Origin: Lutjanus erythropterus
Taxonomy: Eukaryota; Chordata; Actinopteri; Lutjaniformes; Lutjanidae
Reading direction: 5' to 3'
Assembly: GCA_020091685.1 (NCBI GenBank)
Contig: CM034607.1
Span: 5,003,130-5,067,129 of the forward strand
Length of the DNA stretch: 64,000 nucleotides
A model generated the notes under the pieces. It ran no database searches and had not been told where the DNA came from. It saw only the letters and a program-made list of their open reading frames with translations. Positions 11,280 through 22,290 of this stretch are shown here, piece by piece. Numbering within the stretch: position 1 is the first letter of the stretch; each line of letters opens with the position of its first letter. Made by a program: the position numbers and the translations under genes.

Positions 11280-11960
11280 CAGAGGTGGCAAAAGTGCACA
11301 CATTCTTTAGTAAAAACTTCTAGAAAAAGTACTGATTCAATTTCTTTACTCAAGTAAAAGTGAAATTGTACAGGCTCTGAAATGTACTCAAAGTATAAAC
11401 GTAAAAAGTAGCTAAATGAACCTCACCTTTTCTCTGAGGTCATGTCTTCCTGTCTGTTTTGTCTTGTTACATCATTTTCATCTTTTTACGTAGTTTTTGT
11501 CATGTTGCATCTTTTAAGTTGCTTTTGTCTTGTTATGTCTTATGCGTTTTGTTACATCTGTTTTGTTTTGTTGCATCTTGTTAGTATCGTGATGGGTTTC
11601 TTTTTTACGTCTTTTTTGTTGTTTTTGTCTTGTTACGTCTTTATCATTTTGTTATGTCTTTTGTGTATTGTGAAGTCTTTCTTTTCCTTTTTTTTTTTTG
11701 TCTTGTTATGTCTTTTATCTTGTTTTTGTGTTGGAATTTTTAATTGCACCATTTCTTGCTACGTCTTTTTTGTCTTATGTCTTTTACGTTGATTTCATCT
11801 CATCAGGTTCAATGCCTTAAAAGTCAAGTAACTAGCCTGTTTTGAAAGTGTAAGGCATAGGAAGTACAGATAGTTGTGTTAAAATATACAGAGTAAAAGT
11901 TATCAGAAAAATAAATACTCAAGTAAAATACAGATACCTACTTATTCAAACAAAAAACTT
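11280..11960 (+). mobile_element. hAT-type composite element with minisatellite core, copy 2
   Basis: Starts with an intact CAGAGGTGGCAAAAGTG terminus at 11280, followed by TACTCAAGTAAAAGTG and TGAAATGTACTCAAAG. The core 11445-11800 is the TTTTGTCTTGTTACATC array, whose 116-codon frame (11442-11792) is an artefact. The 3' arm has CAAGTAACTAGCCTGTTTTG and TACTCAAGTAAAATACAG, but the terminal CACCTCTG is lost. CAGAGGTG followed by repeated AAGTA motifs is typical of Tol2-like hATs. The copy is non-autonomous. Confidence 0.75.
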
Positions 11961-12213
11961 TAGAATTTGACAAACACTAATCCTTATAACGAAAACTTAT
12001 TTCAAGTTAAGTCAGTTTTATTAAGTGTCAAATAACAGAAGCTATCTCAGTGCACTTTTCATTTTTTTCACTTTTACAGAGCAGGTCTAGACTGTACTCT
12101 TCATAATATTATATACAGATGCACAACAATTCCCACCATGAGCAAGCACTATAGAGAAAAGCAGCGAGGAAAATTCCCTTTTAACAAGCAGGGTGGCCAT
12201 CTGAAAAATTGAA
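11961..12213. other. Unassigned stretch
   Basis: No motif recognised. Confidence 0.35.
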
Positions 12214-12285
12214 TGTCTTGGACTTTTCACAGTATGCTTAGCCCTGGGCTAACCACCTGTACACTGTGATCATATTGTACTGGGC
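12214..12285 (+). repeat. Fragment of a CTTTTCACA...TTAGCCCTGGGCTAA repeat
   Basis: GGACTTTTCACAGTATGC and TTAGCCCTGGGCTAACC resemble the TIR region of the element at 46185-46490. A similar TTTAGCCCTGGGCTAG occurs at 12784. The hAT at 12286 appears to interrupt it. Confidence 0.35.
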
Positions 12286-12593
12286 CAGAGGTCAGCAACC
12301 TTCAGCAGCATGTGGCTCTTTTGTTCTTCTACAGTGGCTCCCTGTGGCTTTGAACAAAAATTATATGTCAATCAATAATGCTTTTTTTTTACATTTTAAT
12401 TTATCTAGTGTTACATCAAATAAGAAATATTTTGTCAAATAAAATGTGCCTATTTTCATGGCTTGGCACCTTGTCTTCAAAATTTTGCTGGTGGCTAGTC
12501 TTGGCTAGTCTAGCTATGGATGCCAAATTAAAAAAAAAAAAATCAAAGTCTCAAAAAACAGAAAAAAATAGTTGCAGCTCCAGGCAGATTTAC

Positions 12594-12629
<36 letters not shown>

Positions 12630-12672
12630 GAACATAAATGGCTCTTTTGAGATTAAAGGCTGTAAACCCCTG
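12286..12672 (+). mobile_element. Short non-autonomous hAT with 8-bp target duplication
   Basis: Left end CAGAGGTCAGCAACC with GTGGCTCTTTTG and GTGGCTCCCTGTGGC. Right end TGGCTCTTTTGAGATTAAAG then AAACCCCTG. These match a widespread vertebrate hAT whose consensus begins CAGGGGTCGGCAACC. Flanking 8-mers TACTGGGC (12278-12285) and TACTAGGC (12673-12680) agree at 7 of 8 positions, as expected for an aged hAT target duplication. The interior has A- and T-runs and no transposase. Confidence 0.8.
12593..12629. repeat. (TTTTC)n/poly-T simple repeat
   Basis: Five-base TTTTC units pass into a T-run inside the hAT at 12286-12672. Confidence 0.9.
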
Positions 12673-12680
12673 TACTAGGC

Positions 12681-13379
12681 CAAAATGTTGCATTTTATCA
12701 TTTTGTGCTTGAAAATAGCACCAGAGGCCAGACAGACCAGTGGAAGTATGCAACGGTTAGCTAATGGGAGGGTTTAGCTTAGTTTAGCCCTGGGCTAGTA
12801 GCTGTTTCACCCTTACAAATTGGAATGTGGGCCGTCCCGCTCTTTGCCTGAAGCAAATTGAACCTCACTCTTGAGCTGAATTAACTCTGACTTTTTGGAG
12901 TCTTATCCCAAAACACAAGGCAAAGAGTTTATTAGCTTGAATTTCAACAGCAGCATTTATCATTTGTTGTCCAAGCTAATATCAACAAGTTGTATCTTAT
13001 CAGGATCCCAAAAGTCTAAATCCTTGTGTTGATTTTCAACTAACATGGAGCTAACTGCCCATGATTTAGAAATACTAGTGTGGCAAGGCTAAGCTAGCCT
13101 TGGGCTTTTTGTATCAGAGGGGTTCAGGGTAGCCTCCTATTAAAGGTCGCTCCAAACAAATAGGGCAGCAAATCAACAGAGTAACCACTAACTGCTGCCT
13201 TGTATACTCTTTGCTGCAACCATCTTTGGCTGTAGCTGCTAGCTAGTCTTAGCTCAATTAGCCGTGTAGGTGGTTGCCCTGACCTGACATCCTCTGAGGA
13301 CAGATTGATGACAGGGAACACTGTGCCAAGTGGATTTACAGTGTCAAGCAGTGGCAAGGCTAGCCAAGACAGTTTTATG
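12681..13379. other. Gene-free stretch
   Basis: Contains scattered GCTAGC, AGCTAGTC and TAGCCTTGGGC motifs suggesting old decayed repeat, and a 77-codon reverse frame without domain. No gene. Confidence 0.4.
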
Positions 13380-14359
13380 TTGTTGTTTCTTCAGTATTTA
13401 TTTTTCTGACAACTTTTTACTTTTACTCCCCACATTTTAACACAAATAACTGTACTTTCTACTCTTTATATATTCAAAACAGGCTCAGTACATTAGTTTT
13501 ATCACATTTAAGGGGAATTGTTGATTAGGTTTTATTCTGCATCATTGCATGCCGCTTTCCCAACATCAAGATTAATTTCAACCTAGAAGGATGGAACATT
13601 AACACATACAAAAGATGGTCTCTTGATGTCTCCACCGGTGCCATGCACGACAGGCACAATGAAAACTAAGAGACAAACGTAACATGAAGAAAATGACATA
13701 AGACGAATGGGACATAAGATGAAAACAACGGAAAGGACGTAACAAGACTGAATCAAAGTACATGAAAGACATAACAAGAAGAAAACAGGATAAAAGATGT
13801 AATAAGATGAAAATGATGCATGTGAAAGGTGTAACAAGACAAAAACAATTTTCATAAAAGACAGAAGACAAAAACGATGTAAAAACATCACAATACAAAA
13901 AAGGTGTAGATAAGACAAAACAAGATGACAACAACATTCATAAAAGACATAAGACAAAAACGCTCGGACAATATGCAGCAAGATGTAAACGACATTCATA
14001 AAAGATCTAACGACAAAAATATCATTCATAAAGACGTAACAAGATGAAAATGACTTAAAAGATGCAACAAGACAAAAACAGTGTAAAGATGTAAACATTA
14101 TGACAGAAATATTCAGAAAAGACCTAACAAGATGTAAACGATGTTAGTAAAAGACATGACCAGACAAAAACTATGTTCATAAAAGATGGAAGGAGACAGA
14201 AACAGACAGCAGAAATGTCCTTCAGAGGATAACTTTTTACTTTTAAAATCTGAGTACGTCAGTGCCTGCACTTCTTTCTCTTGGGTCAGTGCGTCTGCTT
14301 TTACACAAGCTTCTGTACTTCTACTTGAGTAAAGAATGGGTGTGCTTTTGTCACCTCTG
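13380..14359 (-). mobile_element. hAT-type composite element with minisatellite core, copy 3 (reverse)
   Basis: On the minus strand it starts with CAGAGGTGACAAAAGC (14359 downward), then TACTCAAGTAGAAGTACAG. The core 13660-14200 is an unusually long array of GATGTAACAAGACAAAAA units (top strand). The distal arm has CAGGCTCAGTACATTAG and ACAACTTTTTACTTTTAC. The 171- and 112-codon reverse frames (13583-14098, 13599-13937) are translations of the minisatellite, not genes. The outer 13380 boundary is approximate. Confidence 0.7.
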
Positions 14360-14770
14360 AGTTGGTCCCATGACTAGCTAGCTAATTTCTCAACTGTTGG
14401 GTGAGCCTTGCAGTCAGTCCTCGGGGCAGAACTGACGTCCTGACCGACTGATGCTTTGTTAACCACGTTAATAAGAGCAACAGGGAAAAAGACGAATTGA
14501 AAATCACATTAGAGGTGCATTCTGGATGAATTTCCCCTCTAAACTGATAGTTCCGTGACCTCTGTTTGATAATTTGTCACTCTGACAAATTTAGATCATT
14601 GATATGAGTGGGTGTAGGATTCGTATTAGATGCAGGAACTTTTGCCAAAGCCTCCGGTTGAGCGAATTAACAGCCCTGCTCAGCAAGGTGAAAGATAATT
14701 CAACATCACTGTAACCTTGTTGGAAATTCGCTGTATGTTTCCGTGCTGCAGAGGCTCCAGCGTGTTCGGC
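14360..14770. other. Unassigned stretch
   Basis: No repeat or frame recognised. Confidence 0.35.
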
Positions 14771-14839
14771 ATTGAGCCATGCTGACACATTACATGCTGC
14801 CGGAGCACACCTGCTGGGTTTTGGTCTCCTTCTCCCTGT

Positions 14840-14872
14840 CCTCCTCCTCCTCCTCCTCCTCCTCCTCCTCCT
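14840..14872. repeat. (CTC)n trinucleotide repeat
   Basis: About eleven CTC/CCT units. They produce the Ser/Leu-rich (top) and Arg/Gly-rich (bottom) runs of the overlapping short frames. Confidence 0.95.
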
Positions 14873-14989
14873 GCCTGCCTCCACTCCACCCCCACCCCAC
14901 CGTCTATCTAAACCCAACCCGGTTTCCTGGCAATGTGGTGAGAGAGAGCCGTTGGGCTGCGTCTTTGTTTGCGTTCCCTCGGCTTCCTC

Positions 14990-15013
14990 TTTTTTTTTTT
15001 TTTTTTTTTTTTT
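14990..15013. repeat. Poly-T tract
   Basis: 24 consecutive T residues. Confidence 0.95.
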
Positions 15014-15029
15014 ACTGAGAGCTTCAGCA

Positions 15030-15235
15030 GAACAGAGATAGTTAGAGCGCCGCTCCCCTCCCCCACCCCCCTGCCAGTATCCACGCCTTAGCATGGTGCT
15101 ACATGCCAAGCGACCTGAGACGCTCCCTGACTCGCAGTTCAATCCGCTGACTTTTATTGCCGTGGCTGTTTATCACAAACACCGTGGCCGGAGCACGTAA
15201 CACGGCGGATGCACGCGTTCGAACCGTAATGAGGA
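15030..15235. promoter_or_regulatory. CpG-dense patch, possible promoter or regulatory island
   Basis: About 18 CpG dinucleotides in roughly 190 bp, including GAGCGCCGC, CACGGCGG and CACGCGTTCG, in a window otherwise strongly CpG-depleted. No TE terminus flanks it. CpG retention could mark an unmethylated island (promoter, first exon or enhancer) or a young insertion of unknown type. No start codon with a convincing frame was found. Confidence 0.3.
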
Positions 15236-15525
15236 AGAATGTTTGATAGACAAAGTAATTCATTAACCTCACACATTCAAATCCATTTATATCATTACTA
15301 ACAATTACAGCACTGAGAGTGTGGATTATACAGCAGTTCACAATAAAAATGTTTAGAATAATGAGAAACAGCTCTTAGTTTGAGTTGGTGCTTGTGTCTG
15401 CATGTTTGCTTAAGATTATCACAGCAGCTGCCAGCACTCACATTCTTTAAATTCTGGGTATTCCTGCTTGGATTTTCTAGGCTTTTAAATTCTTGTTCAC
15501 TGGAAAAAAAACAAAAACATACAGA
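15236..15525. other. Unassigned stretch
   Basis: Nothing recognised. Confidence 0.35.
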
Positions 15526-16260
15526 AACGTAGTGGAATCCACTAATCTTTTCTCTTTCTTATTGTATACATATGTTTTATTTATTAAAGTTAATGAAACT
15601 TCAAATTTCTGATATCTCACTCTTCTTAAAAATTGGCACAAAACCATATTTTGATGGGTTTTTGATTTTTACTCTTCAATTATGGTGGAAAATATATTGT
15701 AGAAGATCAAAATCTTGGCTATTACACCTTGTAACAGGCCAGCCTTTTAGTGATTATATTTTTTATTAAATGCAAATGGAAAATCTGATGGAGCTGGCAC
15801 CTCTCTTCATTTCACAGCGTAGTCGCAGTGACCAGCTAATTTGTTTTTTAAAGTATCTCAGAGTTCTCTTAATGTTAATCAAAATACAACTTTAATAATT
15901 CTTATTTAGCTTTGATTTAGAAGGGCTACAGAGTTGACATGTTGTGTTGGAGACACATATTATTTAATGAATTTGTCAAAAAATAGAAAGTCTGTCTGAT
16001 TAAATGGTTTTTGTAAAAATCCTTATGTTAAAGAGCCAGCATTGTCATAAAAATATATTTTAAAACAAAGATGACTATAATAGCACATTTTTACACCTAT
16101 GCTATCGGTAGGTATTGTTAGTTTTAGATTTTGAAGGCTTTTAACACATTCTTAAATAGTTTGATGTTGTGGATTCTTGTCTGAGAAAAGGCTATTTTCT
16201 GGCACAGAGCAAGTTTAGAAAGTAAAAAAAATTAAGTCAAACCAAAATGCATATGTTCCA
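15526..16260 (+). repeat. Family A repeat, copy 2 (most continuous)
   Basis: Runs from the TAGTGGAATCCACTAATC motif, through ACAAAACCATATTTTGATGG, the ATTTTTACTCTTCAATTATG block, ATCTCAGAGTTCTCTTAATG, TTCTTATTTAGCTTTGATTT, GGGCTACAGAGTTGACATG and GGTATTGTTAGTTTTAGATT, to GAGCAAGTTTAGAAAG. An internal segment with the GGGTCCTTAG block is missing relative to other copies. A 65-codon frame (15572-15769) resembles a reverse frame at 44137-44334 because the DNA is homologous. No known protein domain. Confidence 0.85.
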
Positions 16261-16644
16261 TTTATATAAATTCACCAAAAAATTGGAATCAGTGTTGCTA
16301 ATAATATTCAAAACATTTTTGTTAAGATATAATTTGTGCCAATCCTCAAGAATGTTTGATTTATTTTCAGAACCCGTCAAAACTTATTAAAATTAGTTCT
16401 TCTAAGTCTTTTGACTTAAAATGATGGGAGTTCAATCAGCTCATTAAATCAGATCTTTAAAGAAACATGACCAGCATATTGGCAGGCTTCCCAGCATGCA
16501 CTGTTTGAGTTTTTTTTTTTTTTTTCAAGAGTTTGAAGAAAACATATGATGAAAACTTGCTGTGTCTCTGACACACTTTAAGATAAGTCAAGACGTGAAC
16601 CATGATGAAGACTGGCACTGAATTCAGTCCATTCCTACTTTAAC
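16261..16644. other. Unassigned AT-rich stretch
   Basis: Includes a T-run near 16510-16525. Nothing else. Confidence 0.4.
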
Positions 16645-16648
16645 TTAA

Positions 16649-17141
16649 AGAGACAATTCAACCCAAAATCAAAAATACACATTTTTCCCTGTATATTTAT
16701 CCATCTAGATTGTTTTGGTGTGAGTTGCAGAGTTTTGGAGATACCAGCTGTGGAGATGTCTGCCCTCTCTCCAGTATAATGGGACTAAATGGCGCTCAGC
16801 TTGTGGTGCTCATTCCAGATTGAAAATAAGTAGTTCCAGTAGACTCTACTGCAGACAGAAAGTAGTTCCTCCAAAATACTGCCCACAATAAGGTCTGTGT
16901 ATTATCTTGATTGAGCGGGTCATGATTTTTGAATAGAGATACTGGTTTTGAATTTTTCAAATGTATTTTCTTTGTGCTTTGAGCAACACAAGCCGAGTGC
17001 CATTTAGTCCCATTATATTAAAGAGAAGGCAGATATCCCCAAAACTCTGCAACTCACACCAGACTGTCTAGATGAATAGATAAATAGTAGTCCAGGCCAG
17101 AGGGGAAATATATATTTTTGATTTTGGGTTGAACTGTCCCT
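16649..17141. mobile_element. Kolobok-like MITE flanked by TTAA
   Basis: Left TIR AGAGACAATTCAACCCAAAA (16649 on) and right TIR, read on the minus strand, AGGGACAGTTCAACCCAAAA (17141 down), are inverted repeats flanked by TTAA at 16645-16648 and 17142-17145. Long subterminal arms are also inverted (TGAGTTGCAGAGTTTTGG against CCAAAACTCTGCAACTCA; ATGGGACTAAATGGC against GCCATTTAGTCCCAT). TTAA target plus AGGG ends fit Kolobok. It is a 493-bp non-autonomous copy of a very common teleost MITE. Confidence 0.85.
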
Positions 17142-17145
17142 TTAA

Positions 17146-17739
17146 AATGTAATACATTCACTTTTTACAGTGTTGTTGGATCAGGTGGTGCTCTGCTGGA
17201 GTCATTTTTGGACAAATATTTATGTCAATAAACCAGCAAAACATGTTTTCACTGTTTCACTTCTTGCACGTAAACCAGTGGACATGGATTGTATTTCAAG
17301 AGGCCCATCCCAGCATGCATAGGGTGACAGGCAGGGAAATACCTCGTCTATTCACACCTGTGGGAAATTTACAGTCTCCACTTGACTTGACCCGCATGTG
17401 TTTGGATTGTAGAGAGGAAATCAGAGTACACAGAGGAGACCTACACTAACACACACAGGGAACATGCAAACTACATCAGAAAGCCACCTGCACGGCTGAT
17501 CCCCAGTCAGAACAACACAAATAAAAATGTAAAATTGGACACATGCTGTAGATATGTAGGTAACCAGCATTAACCAAAGACACTATTCTATCTTATTGTA
17601 TGAAAACTGAACTTACTGATGATTGTGGATTGTGATGATGATTGTGAGGCAGTTTACATAGTAATTTATACTACAAGGTTACATATTATAACTGTGGTTC
17701 TCTGAGCACAGCTACAGCCCCCAAATTGCCCTGGATGTA
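17146..17739. other. Unassigned stretch
   Basis: A 75-codon frame (17222-17449) has no recognisable content. No repeat identified. Confidence 0.4.
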
Positions 17740-17743
17740 TTAA

Positions 17744-17893
17744 AGAGATAGTTCACCAGAAAATGAAAATTCAGTCATGAGCTACTCACCCTCATGCCAA
17801 CTGAAGGTTGGGTTTAGTTTCTCCAGCAGTGTTTTGTGGACTAAACTCGACCTTCAGTCGGCATGAGGGTGAGTAGATAAAGACTGAATTTTT
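17744..17893. mobile_element. Hairpin MITE with TTAA at left flank, right tip lost
   Basis: TTAA then AGAGATAGTTCACCAGAAAA, GAAAATTCAGTCATG and GAGCTACTCACCCTCATGCC. The right arm GGCATGAGGGTGAGTAG is the inverse. Both arms include ACCTTCAGT. The terminal ~20 bp of the right TIR (expected GTGAACTATC) is replaced by unrelated sequence, so the copy is truncated. Same class as the common teleost GATAGTTCACCCAAAAATG element. Confidence 0.75.
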
Positions 17894-18094
17894 GAGCCCC
17901 ACCTTTCAAAGAGGGATCCATTTTGTGTCACTGCATCTGAGGGAACATTTGCTGGCTAACATGCTTGTCTTATGATGTGCCTTGATTGCTGTGATGTTAT
18001 TAAAAACTGATCGCTGAAATTATGCATTTCAATTGGATATATTCTATATCTTATGGCGAAACCTATTTATGCCTGATTAAATCCTGTTTATTCT
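17894..18094. other. Unassigned stretch
   Basis: Possibly the outer part of the family D repeat that follows. Not resolved. Confidence 0.3.
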
Positions 18095-19070
18095 GTCTGA
18101 GGGAATGCTAGCTAACCAACATCCCCCGTCACTCATAGGTTTCTGAAGAGCCATTTTAAAGCTCTGGCTGTAGCCAACTTGGCAGTGCCCGATAGTGGGA
18201 GAGGTGAAGTTAGCCAAATTGAGAGGCAAAGTCACACCCTTTTCAGTATGGCCCATTGGACCTCACTTCAGAAGAAATATGAATGGTAGTCTATGGCAAA
18301 AGGCAAATCATTTTTTGATCCCATTTGATTTTACGTGTCAAGAAAGTCTCAGTTTGTGGTAGTTTAGTTTAGTTTTGTGTGAACCCGCTCAGTGAACTAC
18401 ATATTTTGTCCCACCCAATATACATCATCACAAATCTCAATGCCCTTTGTAACATTATTTAACCTGAAGGGTTTTATCCAGCAACTCCTGGTCCTTTAAT
18501 CAGCCATGAAGGGAAAAGCAAGTAAGAGCCGTTGTTGTGTGGCTACATTCCAGTATGAAAACACATAGACATTAAAGCTAACGTTAGCTTCTGGATGGAG
18601 AAGGTCATGATGTCATGATGACGTCTTTTAAAATGACAAACAACATGTGTGTAATTTGTGGTCACAATTCAAAAAGGATGGAATATAACTTGTCTCTGTC
18701 TGTAGACTATGTTTCATATTTTTCCCAAAGTTTGGTCTCATGGTGGTCCACCAGAAGGGGCGTGACTTTGTCCCTCTATGAAGCAGTGACCTGTGACAGT
18801 GCCCACCTGTCTCTCAAAGCAGCCAATCCCATATAAACTCCTATAATTACAGGCAAGTCATCTAAAAATTCACCCTCCGTACAGTTGTCATGAACAGGGA
18901 AATTAGCTAGAAGCCAAAACCGTTCTCTGGATCAGACTATAAATAGTTAATTTTTGCTGTAAAGTTGTGGATTTCAGTATGGGCGTTCATGGGAATTGAC
19001 TTGCTTTTGGAGCCAGTATTTCCGCTCGGCTTCATTTTTGAGACCCGGAGGTTGGCACTTGGTTTCGACA
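18095..19070 (+). repeat. Family D interspersed repeat, copy 1
   Basis: Shares with 38375-38790 the blocks CCGTACAGTTGTCATGAACA, CTGCTGTAAAG, GGGAATTGACTTGCTTTTGG, GGCTTCATTTTTGAGACCCG and CTTGGCAGTGCC. This is a familiar teleost dispersed repeat of unclear class. The 73-codon frame at 18615-18836 is internal to it and not a gene. Confidence 0.7.
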
Positions 19071-21014
19071 CTTAAGAAAACTCTACTATACTCTCTAAAC
19101 ATCATGATGTTATGCATGATCTATTTTAAGTTTTAAGGACTATCTTCTTTTTTTTTTTTTTAATTCCATAGCAGATTCATAGATGTTTATCACTGCTAAG
19201 AGTGAGTCATGCTGATTACAGGCATGTGTGTAAGACCTTTCTCAGATATGACTCTGAGAGGAGGGTGTGATTTTTTTTTTCTTTTATGCAAATCACCTCA
19301 ATCAGGTTTTATGAGTGAAATCTTCATGGCTGAATCAGAATTTCTAAACTCTGCCTGCCAGCACCTCTAAAGCTCACTAATTACCACGTTATATCTTGTT
19401 TGTATAATTGCACAAATACCGAAGTGAAATAATGTTTGTGGTTGTGTGTTTATTTGTGGTTTAGCATATATGAGGCAATAAAAGACCTGTACAGAGATGG
19501 TGCTTACAAGCTCTGCAGAAAAACAGACACAGATCTGAATTATAATTAACTAAGATAAATCCATATTTTATGAATTGTTATACTGGCTTCCCACAAAAAA
19601 AAAAACAAAAACAGGCAGCATGTTAAAGATTCATTGAGGAGCACAATCAACCCCTGGGGGCAACAACACAGAAGAAAGCAGATATGTAATGAGCTCTGGA
19701 ATATATATAATTTCAAGAGACGGCCTGAAGAAATAATCCATCATGAGCAGCCCTATATTGATTAATAAGAGCCAAACAAAAGTTTTGAACATGATTTATG
19801 ATTATTTGGATCCATTATCAATTCCCTGTTAAGTATGTGTGAATGACTGGTCTGTTTGGTTTTGGAAGCTCTAAATAGTCCGTTGAAGCTCAAGTATCAT
19901 ATCATCCATAATATTCAGTCAGTCAGTCAGTCCATTTTTTGGCCATGTTGGTATCATGTTGCCTTGCAACACAGTTTGATTTGACTGCTCGAAGGTACAT
20001 GTGATAGACAAATTGTTCATTCAATCACCTGCCAAGTGTTTTTTGAAAGTGCCTGCCCCTTTCCAAACAGTTTCTAAGGACGACTTCCATGGTTCCATGT
20101 AACAAACCATCTGGCGTGTCAGGTCAGGCATCATGGCTTTTCAAGTACCAAAGTTGCCAATGTCAGTCATCAGACAATGTTTTAATGAGTCTGGTGATCC
20201 CTTGACTTTACCAGCAGTAGGGCTGGTGCAGCAGGTCGTGATCCCCGAGTCACAACCCACTGTACCAGCTGTTCGTTATACAAACCAACCCCCCCCCAAA
20301 AAAAAAAACATAGACACAGATCTTCACGTAATACAGACGCTATGCTTGACTCATTCTTAGTCCCTCAGAATTAGCATATAGCAGATAAACATGGCTGGTC
20401 TGTTGTTATGGCCCTGTTGCCACAAAAAATTAATTAATTGTATCTTGTGCAAAGGCAACTAAATTGTTCCTGGCAATAATTTTGATCAAAACATGAAAAT
20501 ATAACAACTGTTGCCTGTCAGTGTTTAGTATAACTGTTTTCTGTATTATGGCAAATTATCATTGCTGATTATAAAAGCAAATCAATGCGTTTTCAAGATT
20601 GAAAGCTTGTGTCTCCCTCTTATTATGCCTCATATTGGTTTGATCCGCTGCCTAACTATAGTCACAGGTCTCTTTTTATTGGCACAATGTTTAGTATTTG
20701 AATTAAGTGATCAGCCACAAATCTAGTGAGTTATTTAGACCATCAGGGTGAAAGTGAAATATGCACAAATCTATTATTTTGTCATTTATTCTCTTGCATG
20801 CTGCAGTCTCAGCCAGCACTGCTGGCAGCAGCGCAGAGTCTCCCCACATTTATTGTTTATTGTCCCCACCAACTGTGGCATTAAATATCCACCTGTGGCC
20901 TTGATACATTTTTCTTTTCCTCTCTATGGCCACCCCAGGGCTAGTGTGTAAGTACACAATAGAATCACACTTTGCAAGGGGAAGAAAATTGTTCTTAATT
21001 TTAAAAAAATAATA
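19071..21014. other. Gene-free stretch of about 1.9 kb
   Basis: T-runs at about 19147-19162, a short CAGT tetranucleotide run at 19917-19932, and a C9A11 run near 20289-20308. A 75-codon frame (20133-20360) ends in that homopolymer. No repeat family or exon recognised. Confidence 0.45.
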
Positions 21015-21175
21015 ATTTGGGGTTGTTTTTTTGTGCCTTTATTTGTGATAGGACAGTGTAAGATAGACAGGAATGGGGGGAAAGAGAGTGATGAGATGCA
21101 GAAAGACTAGAAGGCCAGAACTGAACACAGGCTGCTGTCGAGGACCTTTGTATATGGCTCCCAGGGCGCCCCAGT
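21015..21175 (-). mobile_element. tRNA-like SINE, degraded
   Basis: On the minus strand, CAGCCTGTGTTCAGTTCTGG looks like a decayed tRNA B box. It is followed by GCATCTCATCACTCTCTTTC, CCATTCCTGTCTATCTTAC and CCTATCACAAATAAAGGCAC, the body and 3' end of a common percomorph SINE. The A-box side (beyond 21175) is not recognisable, and no target duplication is clear. Confidence 0.6.
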
Positions 21176-21617
21176 CTCCACCAAACTGGGAAAACTATAC
21201 GTCAAGGGCACTTAGCCATTGGGATGTAAATCACTTTTAAAGTGGCCCCAAATCGCCACGCTGGAGTTGTTTTGGCTTGCAGAACTATGGGTTGTTAAAA
21301 CTTTTCACAGCTCTGACAGCTCATGTTTTTCGCCCTGTCTGACCTATTGTTAGCAATGTCCCCACATTCCAAGATTTGACAAAAATACCACATCTACATT
21401 GTAATAAATTGTAACATTTGCATATTAATAGACAATCAGAAGACAAGGAATAATATTTTCTTTTACAAAAAGTCATGTTCGTCACTCCTTTTCCTTTCAT
21501 TTTTGGGCCACTAACCCCAAAGACAAAGATTTGCCTCTTCAGAAGCTAAATGCTCTTTGTTGTTCACCAGCAACTTAGCTATTTGTTAACTTGAGCCACA
21601 TTGCCACTGCAGGAACT
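21176..21617. other. Unassigned stretch
   Basis: No recognisable element or frame. Confidence 0.35.
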
Positions 21618-22290
21618 TTCCCCACGGGACTAGGAACCTTTGAAGGAATTCTGAATTTCCACCACAGGAACAAGAGTCTAAATTAAGTTCCAGGGACATT
21701 ATTTTAACCCCCAAAAATCCCTGCTTGTGGGGATAGTACTTTCCAAAAGTACAACTTTTGGGAACTTTTGGGGTGGGGCTTGTAGTGCTGAGTACTCACA
21801 GCATTTTATTTCAGCCCTCATATTACAAAATCTGCACCTGCATACCAATTTGTCTTTTGTTCATTGTGCTTCAACACTTTAACATGGAGTTACAGAGGAT
21901 GTATAGCACCAAAGTACTTAGAACATCAAAGTACTTAGAACATCTAGTCCCAGGAAGTTATTTTCCCACTTTGGTCGCTGATGGATGAAAAAGCGGCAAC
22001 TAATTTTATGCATCATTTTGCGTGTGACTGCACAACAATGAGGCCTGGCCATATGTTATATTCTTTTTTCTGTAACTCCATGTCGATGTGTCGAAGCCCA
22101 GTGTTGACCAATCAGAAAAGTTCATCACTGCATTCCCCATCTCAAAATTTCTGTACTTTATTAAAATACCTCCCTACTTCCCTCAAGGCTTTTTTGTGGT
22201 TAAATAATGTCCCAGGAACATAGATTAGACCCTGTTCCCTGTGGTGGAAACATACCTCCACAGGTTCCTAGTCCCCAAAGAAACACACAA
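21618..22290. mobile_element. Non-autonomous DNA transposon with ~80-bp inverted arms
   Basis: Left arm GGGACTAGGAACCTTTG, TTTCCACCACAGGAACA, GTTCCAGGGACATTAT (about 21626-21702). Read on the minus strand, the right arm is GGGGACTAGGAACCTGTGG, TTTCCACCACAGGGAACA, GTTCCTGGGACATTAT (22276 down). The interior has GGGAACTTTTGGGGTGGGGC, typical of a teleost MITE. The 76- and 80-codon frames inside lack transposase features. Outer boundaries and target duplication are unclear. Confidence 0.65.

Noticed and set aside
14591-15142. 183-codon minus-strand frame with Lys, Arg and Gly runs
   Set aside because: The runs are translations of poly-T and (CTC)n tracts; the rest has no conserved feature.
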